From the NCBI RefSeq assembly GCF_016405985.1, contig NZ_JAEFCF010000004.1:1-64000 (forward strand): DNA of 64,000 bases, in the 5' to 3' direction. The notes beneath the pieces are model-generated. The model did not search any database, was not told the origin of the DNA, and worked only from the letters and a program-made list of their open reading frames with translations. Made by a program: the position numbers and the translations under genes. Shown here piece after piece: positions 55,800 to 64,000 of this stretch. Source of the DNA: Paracoccus sp. IB05. Its GTDB lineage: Bacteria > Pseudomonadota > Alphaproteobacteria > Rhodobacterales > Rhodobacteraceae. How positions within the stretch are numbered: the stretch's first letter is position 1; each line of letters starts with the position of its first letter.

Positions 55800-56469
55800 A
55801 TCCAAACCCGAACCAGGTCAGCTCCATCCCCGGGCGCGGATTGTCGCGGAAGCAATCCGAAATGCCGCGCAGCCGGTCGCGATGCACGCGGCAGATCGGA
55901 TCGCCGATCGCGATGACCGGCCCGGGACGGGGCTGCATCCGCGCGATGAAATGTCCGGCGCTGCGCCCGGCGGCAAGGTTGTCGATGCCGACAAGTGGCA
56001 CCATATCATCGCCCGCCCGCGTCACGATATCGAACATGGGAAGGCCGGTGGCCGCCAGGTCGCGCAGGGCATCCCGCACCGGCGCCTGATCGGAAAGCGC
56101 CAGGATCAGCCCCGAGCGCCTCGCCGCAGGCCGCAGGATCCACCGCGCCAGATCCTCGGGCCGGATCGGATCGACAAAGCTGCGATGGATCTGCACGGTT
56201 GCATCCAGCGTCGCTGCGATCCGTTCAAAGGCCTGGGACAGACGCCTGAAAAACGCGCTTTCCGGTTTCAGTAGCAGCACTTCGATGCGGAAGATCCCGT
56301 GATGTTGCACCGGCATCAGGCGCGGCGTGTTCAGCGCCCGCGCCGCCGCAATCACCTTTTCCGCCGTTCCGGGGCGCACCGCAGCGCGCCCGTTCAGCAC
56401 ACGCTCGACCGTGGCGGTGCCAACGCCCGCAAGCGTGGCTATCTCGCGCAAGGTCGGTTTGCGCATCAT
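55800..56469 (-). pseudogene. LacI-family regulator truncated at its C-terminus
   Basis: From ATG 56469 the frame gives a LacI-type HTH (PTLREIATLAGVGTATVERV) and most of the first sugar-binding lobe (IEVLLLKPESAFFRRL; VGIDNLAAGRSAGHFIARM; VIAIGDPICRVHRDRLRGI). After about 220 residues it runs out of frame into the TonB-receptor remnant, losing roughly a third of the domain. It may once have regulated the adjacent ribose-type ABC operon. Confidence 0.75.
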
Positions 56470-56509
56470 CCCGGGCCCGGTTCGGTCATGGAGGGAAGAT
56501 GGCCATGTT

Positions 56510-56541
56510 CCGGGCGGTGAGGCAAGCCGTTCACCGCCCGG
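56510..56541 (-). terminator. Hairpin after the distal binding-protein gene
   Basis: CCGGGCGGTGA and TCACCGCCCGG form a perfect 11-bp stem with a 10-base loop, 26 bases after the stop at 56567 on the minus strand. It ends the operon or protects its 3' end. Confidence 0.65.
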
Positions 56542-56566
56542 CGCGAGTGGTAGATAAAGACTGCGC

Positions 56567-57910
56567 TCAGGCCGATTTATGCGGCGAAGGTCCGTCGAAT
56601 TTGATCTTGTTGCGCTCGGCATAATCCTCGCGGACCGCGTCGAACTCGCCCTTCGCCTTTGCCCCGGCGAGAGGCGCGGGCAGCGACCAGCCTTCGGGGC
56701 GCGGATAGCCCTTCCAGATCTCTTCGGTCTCGGCGGGGTAGACATAGGCCTGGGGATCCCAGTCATCGGAGTTCAGGACCCGCGAGAATTTGCGGAAATC
56801 AAAGGGATCAACGCCGTTATTGTCGACATAACGCCCGACATAGGCATCGACATTGTCCTTCGTCACCACGGTCGGTTTCCAGAACAGCTGGCGTTCTGCC
56901 GCGCGCGGTTTCCAGCCATTTGCCACATCATAGAGCCAGCTGGTCAGGAAGGCGCCGGTGAAAACCGGGCTGTTGCCGCTGGTCGAGGTCTGCAGCCCTT
57001 CCTGGATCGCCTTTGCCCCCAGCGAGGTGCCATCTGCGCCTCCGACAAAGAAATCCTCGCCCGGCCGGAGCCCGGCATTCCTGAGCGCGGTCAGCGCGCC
57101 CTGGGCCTCGTCATCGTTCTGCGCGACGATGCCCCTCAGCTTGCCGTTGCGGGTCAGAAGATCTTCGGTTGCACGCAGGGACTCCTCGCGCAGCCATTTG
57201 CCCGGCAGCTCGTCGGTCTGGCGGATATTCGGGAACTCCGCCAGCGCGAGATTGCGGCCCGCATTGCGCGAGATTTCGCACCAGTTGCCGGGGGTGCCGG
57301 TCAGCGCCGCGACCTCGCCCTCGCCGAATTTGTCGGTCACGGCCTGATAGACGGCGCGGGCAACGCCGCGATGGGCCTCATCCTCATGCGGGTTCAGATA
57401 GACGGTGAAATAGTCGCCGACATCAAAGGGGGTGAACCAGGGCACGCTGTCCCAGATCGCGGCGAAAAAGGTCTGGTTGTCTTCGGCAAACTGCCCGGCG
57501 CGGCGCAAAGCCGATCCGTCGAGGATGTTGAAGAACCCGCCGATCGCCTGTTCGGTGCCGAGCTGTTCAAACTGCGACAGCTGCCGCCCGGAATCGATCT
57601 GACCGTCGAAAAAGCTGTAATTCAGCCCAAGCGCCGAGGCGGCCTTTTCGGCACCGAGGCTGACGAGCTGATTATATTCGGTGCTGGCGCTCCAGGCGAG
57701 GTAGGCCACCTTGTTCGACCCCGAGGCCACCGCGACATTGGGCATGCCAAGCGCCGCTGCCGCCGCACTGGCCGCCACACCGGCCGAGGCGAGCGACAGG
57801 AAATCGCGGCGCGAGACGCCATTGGTATCCAGCCGCTCCATATGGCGGTCGATGACCTTTTTCTGCGTGAAATCGGGCAGATGCCGGGGGTTATAGCTTT
57901 TGCGGACCAT
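56567..57910 (-). CDS. Tat-exported sugar-type binding protein, paralogue 1
   Basis: A 447-residue type I periplasmic binding protein. The leader is unusual: about 35 residues (including PDFTQKKVIDRHMERLDTNG) precede the twin-arginine motif SRRDFLSLASAG. The mature part (KVAYLAWSASTEYNQLVSLG; GIVAQNDDEAQGALTALRNA) has the ribose-binding pattern. It is paralogous to the gene at 58017 along its whole length, including the leader. ATG 57910 (MVRKSYNPRH) is preferred over 57940. Last gene of the operon. Confidence 0.86.
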   Translation of the reverse strand: MVRKSYNPRHLPDFTQKKVIDRHMERLDTNGVSRRDFLSLASAGVAASAAAAALGMPNVAVASGSNKVAYLAWSASTEYNQLVSLGAEKAASALGLNYSFFDGQIDSGRQLSQFEQLGTEQAIGGFFNILDGSALRRAGQFAEDNQTFFAAIWDSVPWFTPFDVGDYFTVYLNPHEDEAHRGVARAVYQAVTDKFGEGEVAALTGTPGNWCEISRNAGRNLALAEFPNIRQTDELPGKWLREESLRATEDLLTRNGKLRGIVAQNDDEAQGALTALRNAGLRPGEDFFVGGADGTSLGAKAIQEGLQTSTSGNSPVFTGAFLTSWLYDVANGWKPRAAERQLFWKPTVVTKDNVDAYVGRYVDNNGVDPFDFRKFSRVLNSDDWDPQAYVYPAETEEIWKGYPRPEGWSLPAPLAGAKAKGEFDAVREDYAERNKIKFDGPSPHKSA

Positions 57911-57988
57911 GATGGCCTCCGTGAGGGTGCAACCGGCCACATCGCGCCGCGACCTGCGGGCGAAGGGCCTGGAAAAAGCGGGGGGGAG

Positions 57989-58009
57989 CCCGGCCCGTTA
58001 CGGGCCGGG
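57989..58009 (-). terminator. Hairpin between the two binding-protein genes
   Basis: CCCGGCCCG-TTA-CGGGCCGGG is a perfect 9-bp stem with a 3-base loop, 8 bases after the stop of the upstream binding-protein gene. On the minus strand it is followed by a C-run and then TTTTT, so it may terminate part of the transcripts. Confidence 0.7.
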
Positions 58010-58016
58010 ATGGGGG

Positions 58017-59354
58017 TCAGGCCTTGTTCGGCGAAGGCCCGTCATATTTGATTTTGTAGTGTTCGGCATATTCCGCCGCGACTGCAGCGCTTTCGCCATT
58101 CTCGCGCGCGGCGACATAGGCGGCGGGGTATTCATAGCCCTGGGGCTTGTCGATCCCGGCGAAGTTATTGTCGATATCCAGCGGATAGACTTCGTTCTGC
58201 GGATCCCAGTCTTCCGGGTGCAGCACTTTCGACATGCGTTTGTAGTCAAACGGTTCGACATCACCATTGTCGACATAGCGTTCGATCCAGCCGTCGATGT
58301 TCGACTGATCCAGTGTCAGCGTGTTCCAGTTCAGCTGCCGTTCCGGCGCGCGCGGCACCCAGCCGTTCAGCACGTCATAGATCCGCGTGGTGAAAAGCGC
58401 GGCGGCGAATGCCCCGGTATTCCCCTTGGTTGCCAGCATCTCGCCGTTCTTGACCGCTTTCGACCCGAGCCCGGTGCCCGAGGTGCCGACGATCAGCACA
58501 TCTTCACCCGGGCGCAGGCCGGCGGCCTTCAGCGCGGCGATGGAGCCAAGCGCGATATCGTCGTCCTGGGTCACGATGCCGACCACATTCGGGTTGCGGG
58601 TCAGCAGATCTTCGGTCGCCTTCAGCGCGTCTTCGCGGTTCCACAGGCCCGGAAGCTCATCGACCAGTTTCGTCTTCGGGAATTTCTCGAAAGCCTGGTC
58701 GCGGCCCCGATTCCGTTGCAGTTCCAGAAGGCTGCCTTTCGATCCGGTGACGCCGATGATATCGCCGCCGCCGAATTTCTCGGTGACTTCAGCCAGCAGC
58801 ACTTCGGTGATTTCGCGATGCGCGGTGACCTCTTCCGAGACCGCGAAGAGGGTGTAGTATTCATCGGCGTCAAAGGGGGTGAACCAGGGCAGGCTGTCCC
58901 AGACATTGGCGACATAGATCTTGTTTTGCGAGGCGACACGCGAGATCCCCCGGATCGCGCTGCCATCCGCCAGGTTGAAGATCACGCCATTGGTGCTGGC
59001 CGCGACCTGGCTTTCAAACTGGTTATATTGCTTTTCGCCGTCCAGCGAGCTGTCGAAGGAGCTGTAATTCAGCCCCAGGACCTCACCCGCCTTTTTCGCA
59101 GTGCGGTCAAAGGTCTGGTTCCATTCATTGATCAGGAAGCCGGTGAGATAGGCGAATTTGCCGTTTTCCGAGGCAATCGCGGTGGCGGGCAGGCCGAGAT
59201 AAGCCGCCCCCACCGCCGCTGCCGCGCTGGCCGAGGCGAAGGACAGGAAGTCGCGCCGCGACACGCCACTGGTGTCGAGCCGTTCCATATGGGCGTCGAT
59301 CACCTTGCGGTTGGTGAAGTCGGGCATCCGACGGGCGAAGTCTTTGATATTCAT
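58017..59354 (-). CDS. Tat-exported sugar-type binding protein, paralogue 2
   Basis: A 445-residue paralogue of the protein at 56567. It has the same long leader (PDFTNRKVIDAHMERLDTSG, then SRRDFLSFASAS) and shared blocks such as DSLPWFTPFDADEYYTLF and LRPGEDVLIVGTSGTGLG. Tat export implies folding, perhaps with a cofactor, before secretion, which is rare for sugar binding proteins. It follows the monooxygenase gene in the operon. Confidence 0.86.
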   Translation of the reverse strand: MNIKDFARRMPDFTNRKVIDAHMERLDTSGVSRRDFLSFASASAAAAVGAAYLGLPATAIASENGKFAYLTGFLINEWNQTFDRTAKKAGEVLGLNYSSFDSSLDGEKQYNQFESQVAASTNGVIFNLADGSAIRGISRVASQNKIYVANVWDSLPWFTPFDADEYYTLFAVSEEVTAHREITEVLLAEVTEKFGGGDIIGVTGSKGSLLELQRNRGRDQAFEKFPKTKLVDELPGLWNREDALKATEDLLTRNPNVVGIVTQDDDIALGSIAALKAAGLRPGEDVLIVGTSGTGLGSKAVKNGEMLATKGNTGAFAAALFTTRIYDVLNGWVPRAPERQLNWNTLTLDQSNIDGWIERYVDNGDVEPFDYKRMSKVLHPEDWDPQNEVYPLDIDNNFAGIDKPQGYEYPAAYVAARENGESAAVAAEYAEHYKIKYDGPSPNKA

Positions 59355-59383
59355 AGTGTAGTGCCTTGGCTTTCTGAGTTGGT

Positions 59384-60787
59384 TTACTTGGCGGGGACGG
59401 CAGCGGCTTTTGCGATGGGCGCGGCGGTTTTCGCAAACGCACCGCGATAACGGCTGGCCGGGTGGCGGGTGTTGACGCGGGCCCCCTCGCCGAGGATTTT
59501 CTCGCGGTAGGTGCCGGGGGCGTAGTCGCGCTGCGCGAGGCCGCGTTTTTGCAGGACCGGCACCACATGTTCGGCGAACTCAAGGAAGGACGCAGGCAGG
59601 CGGTGATAGCTGACATTCACGCCGTCGATCCCGGCCTCTTGCCAGACCTCTAGCTGGTCAGCGATGCTTTCCGGCGTGCCGGTGATATTGCCGGCTTTCG
59701 CATAGACCTGGCCCAGATCGCGCACTTTCGGGATCACGCCGGGGTTTGAATCCTCGAATGCCCGGACCACGCCCTGAACGCCCTCGATTTCCAGCTCTTT
59801 CACCGGGCGTTCGGGATCCAGCACACCCAGATCAATGCCCAGATCGCGGCTGAGATGGGCGAGGTAGCCATCGAGGCTGACATCTTCGGCAATGTCACGC
59901 GCCTTGCGCGCTGCTTCTTCCTCGGTCGAGCCGATGATGAAGCTCATGCCCTGGATGTATTTCAGATCGCCGATCTTGCGCCCGGCCTCGACCAGATAGC
60001 GGTTGGTTTCCTCGATCTGGCGGCGGGCACCTTCGGGCTTTTGTGCGACGATATAGGTGCCCTCGGCATTCCTTGCCGCGAATGCGCGGCCAGCGGTCGA
60101 TGACCCGGCCTGGAACAAAAGCGGCACCCGCTGCGGCGAGGGTTGCGACAGATGGGGCCCAAGCACCTTGTAGCGCTTGCCCTCATGATGGATGCGGTGG
60201 ATTTTCGCCGGATCGGCATAGCGGTTGCCTTTCTTGTCGGCCAGCACCGCGCCCTCGTCCCAGGAGCCTTCCCAGAGCTTATAGACCACGTCGATATATT
60301 CATCGGCCCAGGCGTAACGCTCATCATGTTTGACGATGCGGTCGAGCCCGAAATTCTGCGCGGCGTTATGGCTGACCGAGGTCACGAGGTTCCAGCCGAT
60401 CCGCCCTTTCGACAGGTGGTCCAGCGTCGAGATCTTGCGGGCAAAATTGAACGGATGTTCCTGCAGGATCGACGAGGTGAGCGTCAGCCCCAGCTGATCC
60501 GTCGCGCCCACCAGCGCGGCAATCAGCGCGCCGGAATCATTGATCGGGATCTGCACGGCCTCTTCGATATAGGTCTCCCACCCGCCCTTATAGGCCGGGT
60601 CGACCCCGATGATGTCAGCGGAAAAGAGGGCGTCGAATTTCGCGGCCTCCAGCGCTTTTGCCAGCGTGGTCCAGGTGTTCAGATCGTTGAATTCGGTTTG
60701 CAGCGTATCGTCGCGGCGCCAGAGGCCGTGATGGATATGCGAGACGGAGTTCATCACGAACCCGTTGAGGATCAGACGTTTGGTCAT
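59384..60787 (-). CDS. LLM-class flavin monooxygenase (NtaA/DszA-like)
   Basis: A 467-residue FMN-dependent monooxygenase of the NtaA/SnaA/DszA group: NSVSHIHHGLWR, AAKFDALFSADIIGVDP, EHPFNFARKISTLDHLSKGR, IGWNLVTSVSHNAAQNFGLD, then LLFQAGSSTAGRAFAARNAE. These enzymes use reduced flavin from a separate reductase to attack C-S, C-N or similar bonds. A low-complexity Ala/Lys tail ends the protein. ATG 60787 is the natural start; the frame upstream overlaps the permease gene. Its place among transporter genes implies that it oxidises the imported compound. Confidence 0.88.
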   Translation of the reverse strand: MTKRLILNGFVMNSVSHIHHGLWRRDDTLQTEFNDLNTWTTLAKALEAAKFDALFSADIIGVDPAYKGGWETYIEEAVQIPINDSGALIAALVGATDQLGLTLTSSILQEHPFNFARKISTLDHLSKGRIGWNLVTSVSHNAAQNFGLDRIVKHDERYAWADEYIDVVYKLWEGSWDEGAVLADKKGNRYADPAKIHRIHHEGKRYKVLGPHLSQPSPQRVPLLFQAGSSTAGRAFAARNAEGTYIVAQKPEGARRQIEETNRYLVEAGRKIGDLKYIQGMSFIIGSTEEEAARKARDIAEDVSLDGYLAHLSRDLGIDLGVLDPERPVKELEIEGVQGVVRAFEDSNPGVIPKVRDLGQVYAKAGNITGTPESIADQLEVWQEAGIDGVNVSYHRLPASFLEFAEHVVPVLQKRGLAQRDYAPGTYREKILGEGARVNTRHPASRYRGAFAKTAAPIAKAAAVPAK

Positions 60788-60798
60788 GAGCGTATGCC

Positions 60799-61797
60799 TT
60801 ATTTGATGACCTGGTCGGCGCCGGATTTGCGGCTGACCAGAACGGCAGCGATGACGACGAGGCCCTTGATGATCATCTGCAGGAACTGCGAGACGCCCAT
60901 CAGATTGAGGCCGTTGTCGAGGATCGCGATGATGAGAACGCCGATCAGCGTGCGGTGAACGCCGCCGACACCACCGGCCAGCGAGGTGCCGCCGACCACG
61001 ATGGCGGCAAGGCTGTTCAGCAAAAGATCCGAGCCCAGCGACGGCCCCGCCGCGCCAAGCCGCGCGACTGCGAGGATCGCACCAAAGCCTGCAAGCAGCC
61101 CCGACAGCGCGAAGGCGTAAAGCTTGTAGCGCTCGACCGGGACGCCGGCTGTGCGCGCGACCTGCTCGCCGCCGCCGATCAGATACATATAGCGGCCAAA
61201 GCGGGTGCGGCTTCCGATGACGACCAGAACCACCCAGGCGAGGATCGCCCAGAGCGCGATATTCGGCAGGCGCGGGATCCACTGCCCGATCGAGATATTC
61301 TCCAGCCCCGGCGCATTGAACTGGATGGCGCGGCCATCAAGCAGCGTCAGCGCGATGCCGGAAAACACCGAAAGCGTGCCGAGGGTGACAATGAACGACG
61401 GGATCTTGCCGCGGGTATAAATCAGCCCGTTCACCAGCCCGAGGCCCGCGCCCACCAGGGCCGCAAAGGGGATCATCAGCCAGCCGATGTTCAGCGCATT
61501 CAGCACCGAGACCGAGACCGCGCCGACCAGCAGCACAATCGCGCCGACAGAAAGGTCAATCGACCCCATCAGCACAATGAACGTCGCGCCAAGGCAGACG
61601 ATCAGCAGCGTCGCCGCCTGGCCGCTCACGGCCGAGAAATTGCGCAAAGTGGCGAAACTGTCGGTGGCAAAGCTGAAGAAGACGAACAGCGCCAGCACGA
61701 CCCCGATGGGGAACCAGAGCGAGGTCTCGACCTTTGCAAAAAGGCCGGTGAGGGGCGAGAGGAAGGTGCGGCCTTCCGGATGCGGGGCGGTGGTCAT
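60799..61797 (-). CDS. Ribose-type ABC permease (RbsC-like)
   Basis: A 332-residue permease with the family block IVLMGSIDLSVGAIVLLVGAVSV cut across two helices and GGTSLAGGVGGVHRTLIGVL near the C-terminus. It overlaps the ATPase stop by four bases and lies 11 bases before the monooxygenase gene. Confidence 0.9.
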   Translation of the reverse strand: MTTAPHPEGRTFLSPLTGLFAKVETSLWFPIGVVLALFVFFSFATDSFATLRNFSAVSGQAATLLIVCLGATFIVLMGSIDLSVGAIVLLVGAVSVSVLNALNIGWLMIPFAALVGAGLGLVNGLIYTRGKIPSFIVTLGTLSVFSGIALTLLDGRAIQFNAPGLENISIGQWIPRLPNIALWAILAWVVLVVIGSRTRFGRYMYLIGGGEQVARTAGVPVERYKLYAFALSGLLAGFGAILAVARLGAAGPSLGSDLLLNSLAAIVVGGTSLAGGVGGVHRTLIGVLIIAILDNGLNLMGVSQFLQMIIKGLVVIAAVLVSRKSGADQVIK

Positions 61798-63485
61798 TCT
61801 GCGGCTTCCAGCTGTGTTTCAGGTGCGGCGGTTTGGGCGTCAGGGGCAGGGGCGGCCACGGGCGGCGCCGGGGGCGCGGCCTGGCCGGGATCGCTCAGCA
61901 TCAGGCCGACAAGGGTCTGTTCCGAGGGTTTGGCATCGGCGGGGGCAGGCACTTCGGCCACCACGCCGCCATGTTGCAGGATCAGGATACGGTTCGAGAG
62001 GCCGATCAGTTCCAGCAGCTCATCGGTGATCAGGATGATCGCGACGCCCTGATCGGTCAGGTCGCGTAAGACGCGGTAGATTTCCTGTTTCGCCCCGGCA
62101 TCGACCCCGCGCGTCGGGTTGTCGAGGATCAGCACATCGGGCTTGCGCTCCAGCCAGCGGGCCAGCACCACCTTTTGCTGATTGCCGCCCGAGAGCCGCG
62201 ACATGGCAAGGTCCGGCGTCGCCGAGCGGATCGCCAGCGTGTCGATATGGCTGCGGACCGCACGGCGCTCTTTCCGGCCGTGCCAGATCCCGAAGCGGTT
62301 CGAGAACAGATCTCCGCCGCTGCCGGTCGAGAAATTCCAGGCCGTGGGGAAGGAGGGGATGATGCCTTCGGCAAGGCGTTCCGCCGGGATATAGCCCAGG
62401 CCCTCGCGGGTGGCGCGGCCGATGTCGGGGCGCCGCAGCGGGCCATTCCCGATTGCAACCTGCCCGGCAAGCGGGCGGATCACTCCGGCAATCGCCTTCC
62501 CGAGCCGCGACTTGCCGGAATCGAGCAGCCCGCCAATGCCAAGGATCTCGCCGGGCCGGATTTCGAGACTGATCTCCGGCCCATCGGCCAGCACGCGCAG
62601 CCCCTCGGCCCGCAAGGCGGGCGTCACTGGCAGCGTGGTCTGCTGACGGTTCTCGTAGTAATAGTCGGTTGCACGCTCGCGCCCGACCATGAAGCCATGC
62701 AGCCGGTGCTCGTCGGTTTCCTGCGGGGTGACGCGGGTGACCATCTCGCCATCTTTCAGCACATAGATCACATCCGAGATTTCCAGCACCTCGGTCAGCC
62801 GGTGCGAGACGAAGAGAAGCGAGCCATATTGCCGGATCTTGCGCACCAGGCTGAAAAAGCTCTCCTCATCGCGCCGGTCCAGCGCCGAGGTCGGCTCGTC
62901 CAGCAGCACCAGAGGTTCCGTGACCCCGCGCAAAAGTTTCGGCGTCAGGCAGGCGCGGGCGATCTCGATGGATTGCCGGGTCGAGAAATCATAGTCGCCG
63001 GTCTTGCGACGGACATCGACATCCAGCCCAGCGTCGCTGACGATTTCCCGCGCGGCGCGGATCATCGCATCGCGGTCAACCCATTGGCCGAACCGGGTGA
63101 ATCGCGCCTCTTCCCCCAAAAGCAGGTTTTCATAGACCGGCACATTCTGGACGAGGGATTGTTCCTGAAAGACGCGGGTGATGCCCTGCGCCACCGCCGC
63201 GCGGTGGCTCGGCGGGCTATAGGGGGCGCCGGCGAGGTGCAGCGTGCCATGATCGGGCGCAGTCAGGCCCGAAAGGATGTTGAATATGGTCGATTTCCCG
63301 GCGCCATTCTCTCCCACCAGGGTCACCACCGATCGGCGCGGCACGTCGAAAGAGACGTCCGAAATCACCTGCACGGGGCCATAGGACTTCGAAAGGTTGC
63401 GCACTTCCAGCAGGTTGCCGCCAGTGTGTGCTGCGTCCCCCGGCCTCTGCGCCGGGATGGAGTTCCATTCTGATCTGGATGACAT
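61794..63485 (-). CDS. Ribose-type ABC importer, double ATPase (RbsA-like) with C-terminal tail
   Basis: A 563-residue ATPase with two domains: GENGAGKST and LLDEPTSALD in the first, GLLDSGKSRLGKAI and LSGGNQQKVVLARW in the second. It is about 60 residues longer than usual because of an N-terminal stretch of about 25 residues and a proline/alanine-rich tail (PGQAAPPAPPVAAPAPDAQ). First gene of the operon ATPase-permease-monooxygenase-binding protein-binding protein. Confidence 0.9.
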   Translation of the reverse strand: MSSRSEWNSIPAQRPGDAAHTGGNLLEVRNLSKSYGPVQVISDVSFDVPRRSVVTLVGENGAGKSTIFNILSGLTAPDHGTLHLAGAPYSPPSHRAAVAQGITRVFQEQSLVQNVPVYENLLLGEEARFTRFGQWVDRDAMIRAAREIVSDAGLDVDVRRKTGDYDFSTRQSIEIARACLTPKLLRGVTEPLVLLDEPTSALDRRDEESFFSLVRKIRQYGSLLFVSHRLTEVLEISDVIYVLKDGEMVTRVTPQETDEHRLHGFMVGRERATDYYYENRQQTTLPVTPALRAEGLRVLADGPEISLEIRPGEILGIGGLLDSGKSRLGKAIAGVIRPLAGQVAIGNGPLRRPDIGRATREGLGYIPAERLAEGIIPSFPTAWNFSTGSGGDLFSNRFGIWHGRKERRAVRSHIDTLAIRSATPDLAMSRLSGGNQQKVVLARWLERKPDVLILDNPTRGVDAGAKQEIYRVLRDLTDQGVAIILITDELLELIGLSNRILILQHGGVVAEVPAPADAKPSEQTLVGLMLSDPGQAAPPAPPVAAPAPDAQTAAPETQLEAAE

Positions 63486-63991
63486 TTCGCCTGTTCCGGG
63501 ATGGATGCGACGAGCCTCTCTTTGCCCGGGGACAAAAAGTCTGGCTCGCCACCGGCCACGGACCTCCGCAGCCTCATTCCGGTGAATATAGGCAAGTCAG
63601 AGAGTAAGTGTTTCCAAACAACCCCCGTTTGCGGCAATGCAGCATTCTTAAATCACGATTCTTACAGGCGATATTTTCTCTGCCTCGCCTGTCGGGTGCA
63701 TTTTGCTGAAATTACGGATCGATTCTGAGAGATTATTGCCCACAAATCCGAGGGGTGGCGGGAAGGTAATTCCTGCCGGCGCAGAATATTTTTCGCCTTA
63801 AGTGGTGCCAAACAGATCATATCTTCTGTTGAGCGCATTCCTTCCAATTCGACCCGGCTAATTGGCAGGAATTGCCCGGATCGGCGCCGAGAATGATAAA
63901 GATCTGACTGTGCCCTTCGTGTCATCTGTTCTGTCGCCAGGCCCCTGACCACAAGCGTTGCGGGAGGCCGGCATCAGATGCGGAGATATCC
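63486..63991. other. Gene-poor gap upstream of the ABC/monooxygenase operon
   Basis: About 500 bases, more AT-rich than the genes around it. It must contain the promoter of the minus-strand operon and probably one for a plus-strand gene at the window end. A 96-codon minus-strand frame at 63662-63952 has no family resemblance and I do not regard it as a gene. No clear operator seen. Confidence 0.45.
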
Positions 63992-64000
63992 ATGAAATTC
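63992..64000 (+). CDS. Possible start of a gene cut by the window end
   Basis: ATGAAATTC at the last nine bases is preceded at a proper distance (6 bases) by GGAG, and stands divergent to the ABC operon. Only three codons are visible, so no product can be named. Confidence 0.3.

Noticed and set aside
63662-63952. A 96-codon minus-strand frame in the right-hand gap
   Set aside because: No family resemblance, no good ribosome site, and it would occupy the likely promoter region of the ABC operon.

Overview
The window is high-GC DNA with coding density, codon bias and gene families typical of an alphaproteobacterium of the Rhodobacteraceae/Paracoccaceae kind. Support comes from many ribose-, polyamine- and glycerol-3-phosphate-type ABC importers, a Tat-exported FdnGHI-type formate dehydrogenase with a Cys ligand, and a MocR regulator beside a mandelate-racemase-like gene. 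I see no rRNA, tRNA, CRISPR array or replication origin. The content is almost entirely accessory catabolism, as on a chromid, a megaplasmid or a flexible chromosomal segment. The family-level identification is inference.

Layout. 1-1744 is a mobile-element edge: the nonsense-mutated 3' end of an IS3-type transposase, a short array of 26-bp-period repeats, an excisionase-like HTH gene with an unknown partner, and a possible gene remnant. 1745-6076 (minus) is a two-component operon (NtrC-like regulator, histidine kinase) followed by an App1-type protein. The regulator lacks both the GAFTGA loop and the C-terminal DNA-binding helix. 6126-12970 holds a LysR gene divergent from formate dehydrogenase (alpha, beta and gamma subunits, FdhE). 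13088-21603 holds a GMC oxidoreductase, then a MocR regulator divergent from an enolase-superfamily gene and a polyamine-type ABC transporter. A near-identical 20-bp box sits in front of both transcription units.

21625-34070 is the most interesting part. It encodes a class II aldolase/SDR fusion, a SorC regulator, MtnA, MtnK, a ribose-type ABC importer, a split transketolase and a RuBisCO-like protein. A shared TGTCAA-type operator ties the divergent units together. The set reads as a pathway importing and degrading 5-methylthioribose or another 5-modified/5-deoxy pentose, with two possible carbon-carbon cleavage routes (aldolase; RuBisCO-like protein plus transketolase).

34074-53331 is a second large catabolic block. 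A carbohydrate ABC importer with a Gfo/Idh oxidoreductase is followed by an amino-sugar set: ROK kinase, NagA, D-threonine-aldolase-like enzyme, M81 peptidase and SnoaL-like protein, divergent from RpiR regulator, SDR, GH20 hexosaminidase, second M81 peptidase, MFS and CutC, with NagB and RidA convergent to the latter. It fits degradation of N-acetylglucosamine-containing oligosaccharides or glycopeptides to fructose-6-phosphate.

53374-56469 is a graveyard: remnants of a siderophore-binding protein, an iron permease fused to a MarR fragment, a TonB receptor with an in-frame stop, and a LacI regulator cut short. 56567-63485 (minus) is a ribose-type ABC operon with two paralogous Tat-exported binding proteins and an LLM flavin monooxygenase. 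All five intact substrate-binding-protein genes in the window are followed within about 50 bases by a perfect hairpin.
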